Shown in pieces: positions 34,861-42,169 of a DNA stretch of 64,000 nucleotides; the first letter of the stretch is position 1, and each line of letters starts with the position of its first letter. The stretch is from Nitrospira sp. GTDB taxonomy: Bacteria; Nitrospirota; Nitrospiria; Nitrospirales; Nitrospiraceae. The DNA lies in assembly GCA_030123605.1 (NCBI GenBank), contig CP126123.1, positions 806,001 through 870,000 of the forward strand, in the 5' to 3' direction. The position numbers were made by a program, and so were the translations under genes. The notes under the pieces were generated by a model, which was not told where the DNA came from, made no database searches, and worked only from the letters and a program-made list of their open reading frames with translations.

Positions 34861-35123
34861 ACCTGTTAATGATGTGGGGTCCCTTTCATCGCGATGGGAC
34901 ACACCTGACCCGAGATGCGTCCTCTGTTGGCCATCACCGAGTCGGAAGACTTCGGCGCATCAATGAATTCAGCATGTCGAATTCGACGTGTGCATGCGCG
35001 CCGTATCGCCTTGTCCGACGACGGACAATCCGGCGCTTCTACCGCGCATGCTGTTCCGAACAATGATGTCGGGGCTTGGAGGCTGTGATCAGTCGCACGC
35101 TGATCCAGCAGGAACGAAGGCAT
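34861..35123. other. Spacer between tandem riboswitches, no gene seen
   Basis: This stretch inside the btuB leader has no credible gene. A 98-codon minus-strand frame crosses it but is low-complexity, lacks a ribosome site and has no recognisable domain. A hairpin (GATCAG/CTGATC, 35087-35105) copies the one ahead of cbiX. Confidence 0.5.
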
Positions 35124-35159
35124 AAAAAAACCTCTCATCCCGCAACGGGAACAAGAGGT
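35124..35159 (-). terminator. Rho-independent terminator of distal btuB riboswitch
   Basis: Read on the minus strand, ACCTCTTGTTCCCG pairs imperfectly with CGGGATGAGAGGT around a short loop and is followed by seven T. It is nearly identical to the terminator of the cbi leader. Confidence 0.85.
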
Positions 35160-35219
35160 CACATGCCGAGGAGGCAGGCGCCATCTCCGTTACCGCGCGG
35201 AGTGACAACACCCTGTCTG

Positions 35220-35400
35220 CTCGGGTAGGTCTCCTGGCTCATGAGTTCAGAAGGTCGGACCTTCAACACGCTCCCTCAACCTTCCTCAACGCATTCGGTT
35301 GAGCGGCTACAATCCGAGGGATCGCTTCTCACTTACAGTGGCGGGACCGCGCCGGTGTTACACCGGACTTCCCTGTTATGCCCTCACGGGCACCCGAGTG
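35220..35400 (-). ncRNA. Cobalamin riboswitch, distal in btuB leader
   Basis: The minus strand has GGGAAGTCCGGTGTAACACC, GCGGTCCCGCCACTGTAAG and AGCCAGGAGACCTACC. P1 pairs CTCGGGT with ACCCGAG (35220-35226). The aptamer, the terminator and the following hairpin are close copies of the cbi leader at 25843-26160. It is the first of two aptamers upstream of btuB. Confidence 0.92.
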
Positions 35401-35424
35401 ACGAATTGACGATCGAGCGCGGTT

Positions 35425-35452
35425 TCTATCGCAAACTGGCTCGCTGTGTCAA
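35425..35452 (-). promoter_or_regulatory. Promoter of btuB leader
   Basis: On the minus strand a perfect TTGACA (35452-35447) is followed after 16 bases by GATAGA (35430-35425). The expected start, near 35418, lies just ahead of the distal riboswitch. Confidence 0.5.
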
Positions 35453-35500
35453 ATTGAAATTACACGGAATGGTCTGTCATGGAGATCGATTCACGCCACG

Positions 35501-35650
35501 TCATCGTACGTAGTGTGAACAGGCGCGAGAACCGACTGCAGGTTTGATGAAAATGGCTGAGTGCCAGTCTGGCAAAGATTCGACGATGATCACAACATGT
35601 GCCTGACCACGCCCGATCGGTAGCGGACCGGCCACCTCGTCGCACGTCAT
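35501..35650 (-). CDS. Possible small protein coupled to efflux pump gene
   Basis: A 49-codon frame (MTCDEVAGPLPIGRGQAHVV, ending ACSHYVR) starts at an ATG that overlaps the czcA stop codon by 4 bases (ATGA). The overlap is the only positive evidence. It has two Cys and three His, which could bind metal, but no family was recognised. It may be fortuitous. Confidence 0.3.
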   Translation of the reverse strand: MTCDEVAGPLPIGRGQAHVVIIVESLPDWHSAIFIKPAVGSRACSHYVR

Positions 35651-38600
35651 GTTGTCGCTTCCGTGGCAGCCCCTGAGGCAAGCGTTGAGGTATCCGCTTC
35701 GCGGCCTTGAAGAACTTTTTGTTCCGTCCACCGATAGAGCACCGGTAAGACCACGAGGGTGAGGGTCGTTGACGAAAATAACCCTCCGATCACCACTATG
35801 GCAAGCGGCCGTTGTATTTCCGAACCGGGACCGCTGGCCAACAGCAAGGGCATGAGCGCCATCATCGCGACGACCGCGGTCATCAGGACAGGGCGCAACC
35901 GCAACACCATGCCGGTCAGCACGGCTTCGTCCAGTGACATGCCCTGTTCCCGCAACTGGTTGATGTAGGCGATCTTCACCACCCCATTGAGCACCGCCAC
36001 ACCGAACAAGGCAATAAATCCGACGGAGGCCGGCACTGAGAGATAGAGCCCGCTCAGCAACAGCGCCATCAACCCACCGACCATCGCAAACGGAATCGCG
36101 AGGAGAATGAGCGTCGCGTGCCTCAGGTTTCCGAACGTGAAAAAGAGCAACAGAAAGATCAGTCCAATGACCAACGGCACGACAAGCGCCAGTCGTGCCA
36201 TCGCTTGTTGCTGGTTTTCGAATTGGCCACCCCAGGTCACATAATAACCGGGCGGAAGGTGCACCAGGCGGCCGACTCCCGCTCGCGCCTCTTCGACCGC
36301 GCCGACCAAGTCGCGCCCGACCACGTTGGCCTCAATCACAATTCGACGGCTTGCATGCTCACGGCTGATCTGTGCCGGCCCGTCCACAATTCGAATGTCG
36401 GCCAGGTCTCGAAGCGGGATGCGGGAGCCATCCGGCGCGGTCACCCAGAGTGTCGCAATCGTCGGCACATCAGCCCGCCGATCATCAGGAAACCGCACCA
36501 TAATAGGAAAGCGCCATTGCCCCTCGAAGACCTCTCCCGCGACAACCCCACCGCCGGCAGCTTCGATGACCTCCGTGACCTCAGCCACATTGATCCCGTA
36601 GCGCGCGATCTTGGCACGATCGATGTCGATCTTCAGATAGTAGAGACCGGAGATCTGCTCGACCCGAAGATCAGATAGGCCCGGCACCTGTCGCAACACC
36701 CGAGAAATCTCGTCCGCTTTCACCCGCAACACCTCGAGGTCATCGCCGAACAATTTGACCGCGATCTGAGACCGGACCCCTGACACCAGTTCATCGACAC
36801 GCATGGCGATCGGCTGGGACAACCCGACTGCGATGCCGGGCACTTGCGCCAGTCGGCCGCGGACTTGCTCTTCGATCTCGGCTTTGGACTGCGCCTGCCA
36901 TTCGGACTCGGGCTTGAGTAAGACATACACATCGCTGAGTTCCATCCCCATCGGATCCGTACCCAGTTCGTTGGCTCCCGTGCGCGAGACCACGGAGCGT
37001 ACGTCCGGGATCTCCAGCAACAACCGCTCGACTTCTCCCGAGATGTTCAGCGATTCGCTCAGGCTGATGCTCGGAAGCCGCACCACATTCACCACGATCG
37101 ACCCTTCATCCATGATCGGCACGAATTCCCGGCCGATGAACGGAACCAGGGCCACCCCGCAAACGAGTACTCCGACTGCCGCGAAGACGACCGGCCGGGT
37201 GTTACGAATGGCGCTCTCTAACATCCGTCTATACAGGAGGCGACCCCGCTCCAACAGGCGACCGTTTTCGTGGGTGACACGAGGCTTCATGAGCAACGCC
37301 GCCAGTACCGGGATCACCGTCACCGAGAGCACTAAAGAACTCAGGAGAGCGATCACCATCGTCATGGCGAGCGGGATGAACATCTTGCCCTCCATACCTT
37401 GGAGAGTCAGGAGCGGGACGAAGGTCAACGCAATGATCAACTCCCCGAACAGACTCGGCCGCCTCACTTCCAAGACGGCGCGTAACACGACCGGCAAACG
37501 GTCAACGACCGAGAGGGCTCGGCCCTTGGTCTGCTCACTCAGATGACGCTCGATATTTTCCACCTGTACGATGGCCGCATCGACGATCATCCCCAACGAG
37601 ATGGCCAAGCCGCCCAGCGACATCAGGTTCGCCGACAGGCCGACTTGCTGCATGACGACGAAGGTGGCCAACGTGGCGAGCGGTAACGTCAGGGCCACGA
37701 CAAGCGCGCCGCGAAAATTCCTCAGGAAGAGATACAGCACCAGGATGACGACCGCGGCGCCCTCCAACAAAGCCCGTTCGACGGTTGCGAGCGCCCGAGC
37801 CACCAGTTCGATGCGGTCATAGAACGGGACCAGCGTGACGCCGGCAGGCAACACCCGGTTGATCAATTCCACTTTGTCTTTCACCCCTGAGACAATCTCC
37901 CGGCTGTTGCCCCCCCGTAGCATAACGGCGATGCCTTCGAGCACCTCACCCTTCCCGTCACGGGTGACGCCTCCCAACCGGATCGCGGTCCCTTGGCGAA
38001 CCTGTGCGACGTCGCGGAGAAAAATCGGTGTGCCCTTGTGCGCCGCTACAACGATCTGTTCCAGGTCCGCGGCAGAGCGGGCCAATCCCACGCCGTGGAC
38101 GACCAACTTGTCTCCGCCCTGCTCGATGTAACCGCCCCCGGCATTCTGATTGTTTCCTGCGACAGCGGCGCAGACTTGACGCAAGGTGAGGCCAAAGTTC
38201 GTCAATCGATTGGGATCGACGAGCACCTCATACTGCTTCGCCAGGCCACCCAGCGTGTCGACATCCGCGAGGCCTGGGACGGCACGCAACATCGGGCGAA
38301 TGACCCAATCTTGAAGGGTCCGCAATTCCATCAGGGTCTGCATCGAGCCCTCGACGAGATACATATACACTTCGCTTAGACCCGTACTGACCGGTCCGAG
38401 TACCGGTTCGGCGCTTTGCGGAAGCCTGGATCGTGCCTGGAGCATCCGCTCCAAGACGAGTTGTCGGGCGAAATAGATATCCATCTTGTCCTCAAACACC
38501 ACCGTAATCACCGAGAGCCCGAACCGCGACACCGACCGGAGCTCCGTTTTGCCCGGCAGGTTCGTCAACTCGATTTCCAGGGGAAAGGTCACGAGACGTT

Positions 38601-38784
38601 CGATTTCGGGAGGCGCCAGAGACGGCGCTCGGGTAATGACCTGGACCTGAACGGGAGTGACGTCAGGAAAGGCATCGATCGGCAGATGACGAAACGCAGC
38701 GACGCCCCCCGCGATCAGTCCGATCACGGCATAAAGCACGAGGATTCGTTGTTCCAGCGCGGCACGGATCACTCGCTCGATCAT
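35647..38784 (-). CDS. czcA: Heavy-metal efflux RND pump (CzcA/CusA family)
   Basis: This 1045-residue inner-membrane proton antiporter has twelve predicted helices and two large periplasmic loops. Helix 4 reads ISLGMIVDAAIVQVENIERH, where the MVDAAIV-like form is nearer the CusA group than the DGAVV form of CzcA; metal specificity is therefore uncertain (cobalt/zinc/cadmium or copper/silver). Other family motifs include IDAFPDVTPVQVQV at the start and GREFVPIMDEGSI. It overlaps the membrane-fusion gene by 4 bases. Confidence 0.92.
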   Translation of the reverse strand: MIERVIRAALEQRILVLYAVIGLIAGGVAAFRHLPIDAFPDVTPVQVQVITRAPSLAPPEIERLVTFPLEIELTNLPGKTELRSVSRFGLSVITVVFEDKMDIYFARQLVLERMLQARSRLPQSAEPVLGPVSTGLSEVYMYLVEGSMQTLMELRTLQDWVIRPMLRAVPGLADVDTLGGLAKQYEVLVDPNRLTNFGLTLRQVCAAVAGNNQNAGGGYIEQGGDKLVVHGVGLARSAADLEQIVVAAHKGTPIFLRDVAQVRQGTAIRLGGVTRDGKGEVLEGIAVMLRGGNSREIVSGVKDKVELINRVLPAGVTLVPFYDRIELVARALATVERALLEGAAVVILVLYLFLRNFRGALVVALTLPLATLATFVVMQQVGLSANLMSLGGLAISLGMIVDAAIVQVENIERHLSEQTKGRALSVVDRLPVVLRAVLEVRRPSLFGELIIALTFVPLLTLQGMEGKMFIPLAMTMVIALLSSLVLSVTVIPVLAALLMKPRVTHENGRLLERGRLLYRRMLESAIRNTRPVVFAAVGVLVCGVALVPFIGREFVPIMDEGSIVVNVVRLPSISLSESLNISGEVERLLLEIPDVRSVVSRTGANELGTDPMGMELSDVYVLLKPESEWQAQSKAEIEEQVRGRLAQVPGIAVGLSQPIAMRVDELVSGVRSQIAVKLFGDDLEVLRVKADEISRVLRQVPGLSDLRVEQISGLYYLKIDIDRAKIARYGINVAEVTEVIEAAGGGVVAGEVFEGQWRFPIMVRFPDDRRADVPTIATLWVTAPDGSRIPLRDLADIRIVDGPAQISREHASRRIVIEANVVGRDLVGAVEEARAGVGRLVHLPPGYYVTWGGQFENQQQAMARLALVVPLVIGLIFLLLFFTFGNLRHATLILLAIPFAMVGGLMALLLSGLYLSVPASVGFIALFGVAVLNGVVKIAYINQLREQGMSLDEAVLTGMVLRLRPVLMTAVVAMMALMPLLLASGPGSEIQRPLAIVVIGGLFSSTTLTLVVLPVLYRWTEQKVLQGREADTSTLASGAATEATT

Positions 38785-40001
38785 GGCGCGTCCTCCGACG
38801 GCATCTGCTCGCGAAGCAATTCCGACTTCAAGGCATAACTGCCCTGGGTCACCACTTCGTCCCCCATGGCGAGACCGGCTTTGACCTGGACGTAGTCATC
38901 CGACGATTCGCCGATGGTGATCTCGCGGGATTCGAAGCGACGCGGTCCCCGAACGATGAACGCGACCGTCCGGATGCCTGCTTGCTGCACCGCCCCGCGC
39001 GGCACGCTCAAGACGGATTGCTCGTCCGTCATCAACGTCACGTCGGCGAACATCTCCGGCCTCAATCGGCCGTCAGGATTGGACACCTCCGCACGCGCCG
39101 TCACGGTCCGCGTCGTGGGATCAATCACCGCGCCGACATAGGTAATGGTGCCGTGAAATATCCGGTCCGGATAAGCCGATACGCGCAACTCGACGGTGAG
39201 GCCGGTCTTCAACCGCCCGGCCTGTTGTTCGGGGAAATCAGCACGCACCCAGACGGTCGAGAGATCGGCCACCGTGAACAAGATCTTGTTGGGATCGATG
39301 ACTTCTCCGATGGTCGCGTTCCGTTCGATCACGTCACCGACAAACGGGGCGCGGAGCGAGACTTGTGCGACCTCCGCATGGGGCAAGGTCCTGTTTGCCA
39401 GCCGCTCGATCTCACCCTCGGTCATGCCGAGCAAGTGCAGTTTCTCTTCTCCTTCATGCAAATCGGCTCGGGCGTTCTCATAGTCGGCCTCACGCCGTTG
39501 ATATTCACCCGCACCGATGGCGCCGCGATCGATGAGCGCTTGAGCCCGTTCGAGAAACTTCTTCGTCACCTTCAACGCCGTCCGCGCTTTGCGGTATTCT
39601 AATTGCGCTTCTCCAAAGGCGGGGCTATCGAGGAGGAGAAGTCGGTCGCCTTCCTGGACACGCTGTCCAAGATCCGCGTAGACGGACACGATGCGGCCGG
39701 GAACTCGCGCGCTCAGGTGTGCCAATCGGTTTTCGTTGGCTAACACCTTTCCGGCTTGTGCCTTAAGCGCCCTACGGATCGGGCGGATGGCCGCTCGATC
39801 GGTTCGGAGGCGCGCAAGTGTCGGACTGCCGTCGGGGAGTTCGATGATACCGGGCTCAGCAGACGCCGGCGCAGCCGGAGGAGTCGGCTTCGGCGTGTCC
39901 TCTTGTTTCGACTGGCACGAGATGGCGCCCATCGTTGCCGCTAGGCACAGGGCCATCGTCGTATGAACCCGTGAGGGAGGGCTCACGAAGCAAACGTTCA
40001 T
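38781..40001 (-). CDS. czcB: Efflux membrane-fusion protein (CzcB/CusB type)
   Basis: This 406-residue adaptor begins with a lipoprotein-type signal (LAATMGAISC, Cys at about residue 29) and has a lipoyl/barrel-sandwich segment (LAHLSARVPGRIVSVYADLG), a helical hairpin and a beta-barrel region (VRADFPEQQAGRLKTGL). It links the RND pump to the outer-membrane channel in the periplasm. It overlaps both neighbours by 4 bases. Confidence 0.9.
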   Translation of the reverse strand: MNVCFVSPPSRVHTTMALCLAATMGAISCQSKQEDTPKPTPPAAPASAEPGIIELPDGSPTLARLRTDRAAIRPIRRALKAQAGKVLANENRLAHLSARVPGRIVSVYADLGQRVQEGDRLLLLDSPAFGEAQLEYRKARTALKVTKKFLERAQALIDRGAIGAGEYQRREADYENARADLHEGEEKLHLLGMTEGEIERLANRTLPHAEVAQVSLRAPFVGDVIERNATIGEVIDPNKILFTVADLSTVWVRADFPEQQAGRLKTGLTVELRVSAYPDRIFHGTITYVGAVIDPTTRTVTARAEVSNPDGRLRPEMFADVTLMTDEQSVLSVPRGAVQQAGIRTVAFIVRGPRRFESREITIGESSDDYVQVKAGLAMGDEVVTQGSYALKSELLREQMPSEDAP

Positions 40002-41257
40002 GGCAATCCTCCCACCGCCCGTTCCAATTGGGCCAACGCGATGGAATGGTCGGCTCGGGCTTGAGCATACTCAAGGAGTGTCTGACGATAGACCCGCTGT
40101 GCATCGATGACTTCGAGCAAGCTCGCCACTCCATGGCGAAAACTGAACTGCGCAATATCCAGAGCTTCTTTGGCTTGAAAGAGCAGTCCTTGTTCGAAGA
40201 CCTGCATCTGTTCTTGAGCCGTCTGCACCTCCTGAAAATGCTGCGTGATGGCCTGCTCCAGTTCCTGCTGTATCCGAGATCGATTGGCTTGCGCTCGGCG
40301 ATGCACTCCCATTGCGGTACCGATTTCACCTTGTCGGCGATACCAGATGGGCAAGGGCACACTGACGCCCGCCGTGAAGGATTCATCCCCTGCTTCCCGG
40401 TGATACTGGCCGATCACCGCCACATTGGGCATGCGCGACGCACGTTCCTGCTCAATAGCGAATTCAGCCTGCTCCACCGCTTTCTCCTGCCGACGAACGG
40501 TCGGATGTTGATTCAGGCCCTGTTCCATCAACGCTTGGAGGTTCATTCCCCTTCGGATCGGTTCGAACGTTCCTTCTATCGTGAATCGATCTCCTATGAC
40601 TTTTCCCGTCACCGTGTTGAGCTTGGCGCGGGCGACGAGGAGCGCATTGTCCGCCCTCGCCAGATCCTTTCGTGACTTTTGAAGTTCGACCGTCGCCTTG
40701 ACCAACTCGAACTTCGGCGCTTCTCGCGTACCGACACGAGCCGTAACCAATTTCACGAGGTCTTCGACCGTTTTCAGATTCTCCTTCGCGAGTTGGGCAT
40801 CTTGTTGTGAGAAGAGCAATTGGAAAAACGCCCCCTTCACATCGGCCATAAGGATCACCTTTGTCTCCTCCATGCCGGCCAGAGCACCCGCGACCCCCGC
40901 GTCAGCCGCCCGCTGTCGAGCCGCTCGTTTGCCGAGCCATTCCAGTGGCTGCTCCACCGTAATCGTCCGTTCGGTGACCGAGACACCGGTGCTGGGATCG
41001 CGAATCGATCCACGTCCGGCCGACGCCGTGATGAGGGGATTCAAGTAGGCACCGGCGGTGACCCGTTGACTCTGAGTCTGTTCCAACATCGCTTCGGCGC
41101 CATTCATGAGCGGGTTATGTTGGAGAGCGAGTTGTATGACTTGATTCAGCGTGTATCCATTCTGATTAAGTTCCGTGGCCTGGCTCACCGTATGAAACGG
41201 AGGAGTCATCGCGCATGCGAGCACGGCGATGACTCTGCAAACGAGTGCAGGTGTCAT
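39998..41257 (-). CDS. czcC: Efflux outer-membrane channel (CzcC/TolC family)
   Basis: This 419-residue protein begins MTPALVCRVIAVLACAM with a signal peptide, followed by two outer-membrane efflux repeats (YTLNQVIQLALQHNPLM; later RGMNLQALMEQGLNQHPTVR) rich in long Ala/Gln helices. I start at the ATG at 41257, which has GGGGAGGA upstream. It completes the tripartite pump. Confidence 0.9.
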   Translation of the reverse strand: MTPALVCRVIAVLACAMTPPFHTVSQATELNQNGYTLNQVIQLALQHNPLMNGAEAMLEQTQSQRVTAGAYLNPLITASAGRGSIRDPSTGVSVTERTITVEQPLEWLGKRAARQRAADAGVAGALAGMEETKVILMADVKGAFFQLLFSQQDAQLAKENLKTVEDLVKLVTARVGTREAPKFELVKATVELQKSRKDLARADNALLVARAKLNTVTGKVIGDRFTIEGTFEPIRRGMNLQALMEQGLNQHPTVRRQEKAVEQAEFAIEQERASRMPNVAVIGQYHREAGDESFTAGVSVPLPIWYRRQGEIGTAMGVHRRAQANRSRIQQELEQAITQHFQEVQTAQEQMQVFEQGLLFQAKEALDIAQFSFRHGVASLLEVIDAQRVYRQTLLEYAQARADHSIALAQLERAVGGLP

Positions 41258-41367
41258 GATAGTCCTCCCCCATCGGTGCCATGGCAACTGGCCTCCGTCA
41301 CAATATGAAACGGACGCACAACACCGATACAATTGGTCGAAGCGTTACGGGAATTGAGACAATACGA

Positions 41368-41835
41368 TCAAGCGAGGGGAGGGGCGCGAGATAAAAGACT
41401 GGTCGCTAGGAGAACAATCGTCGGAGAAGGATGGGGTTGCGGCCGCCACACGGCATGAGGCCTCCCTCGCTGGCTCGCGTGGGAGGCATGTGCGGCCACA
41501 TCAAGCGCGGTACCCTTGCCGATCTGCGGCTCCGCGGATACAGCAAGCACAAAATCGATTTCTTGATGGACCAACCCATGGGACAGGTGAGCGACCAGAT
41601 GGAGCGGACAGCCAGATTCGCCTGCAACCGAGCGATGGTTGTGAACGGAAAACTCGCAGGTCAGGTCCCTGGAAAAGACGGTATGGACGGTCCCACCGTG
41701 CATGTGATCCGAGAACCCATGGCGATGATCGGCCTCGGGATGAATATGGACCAACGGCACGACGAGCATCCACAGGGACACCCATGAGAGAAGCACGACG
41801 CGCGTGAACAAGGAGGAGCGATCCCTCTGGTACAT
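41368..41835 (-). CDS. His-rich small exported protein
   Basis: This 155-residue protein has an N-terminal hydrophobic helix (VVLLSWVSLWMLVVPLVHI) followed at once by a His-rich region (HIHPEADHRHGF and HMHGGTVH), so a metal-binding periplasmic domain is likely. A second hydrophobic stretch is near the C-terminus (TIVLLATSLL). It precedes czcC by 110 bases and may act as a metal sponge or sensor for the pump. No family was recognised. Confidence 0.7.
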   Translation of the reverse strand: MYQRDRSSLFTRVVLLSWVSLWMLVVPLVHIHPEADHRHGFSDHMHGGTVHTVFSRDLTCEFSVHNHRSVAGESGCPLHLVAHLSHGLVHQEIDFVLAVSAEPQIGKGTALDVAAHASHASQRGRPHAVWRPQPHPSPTIVLLATSLLSRAPPLA

Positions 41836-41859
41836 GGTGAGTTTACAGCAGCACAGTTC

Positions 41860-41884
41860 ACCGAAACCTTAGCATTCTTTCGGT
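41860..41884. promoter_or_regulatory. Inverted repeat upstream of efflux operon
   Basis: ACCGAAA and TTTCGGT are perfect inverted heptamers separated by 11 bases. They lie 25 bases ahead of the His-rich gene start, where an operator for a metal-responsive repressor would be placed. No regulator gene is seen nearby. Confidence 0.35.
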
Positions 41885-42169
41885 CTGCTCGCAACAATGA
41901 CCCGCCTCGGACTCGCCAATGTCACGCACCAGAAAGTCTTCGGCCTAAAAAAACCTTCCTCCCTACGTCCGGTTCCTCAAGGGAAATTTCGTCTTAGCTA
42001 TTGTGTGCCGGGACCGGGCTTCCCCGCTGGCACAAGGGCTCAATACTGAGTTTCGTGACGGATCGAGGTACTCGCCACGTCCGATCCAGCACCGCACGGA
42101 CAGTCCATCGCGGACGGACACGCAACCGACAGAACAATCGTTCACTCATTCCGCAACCAGGGGGAAAGG
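41885..42169. other. Divergent intergenic region
   Basis: This 285-base stretch separates the efflux operon (minus) from the STN receptor gene (plus). I see no gene and no convincing Fur box. The ribosome site of the receptor (AGGGGGAAAGG) ends it. Confidence 0.4.

Noticed and set aside
34866-35162. A 98-codon minus-strand frame between the two btuB riboswitches
   Set aside because: It starts inside the terminator hairpin, has no ribosome site and resembles no family; I checked specifically for a small cobalt transporter (CbtB) and saw none.
41885-42169. Fur box upstream of the siderophore receptor
   Set aside because: No sequence close to the GATAATGATAATCATTATC-type dyad was visible by eye.
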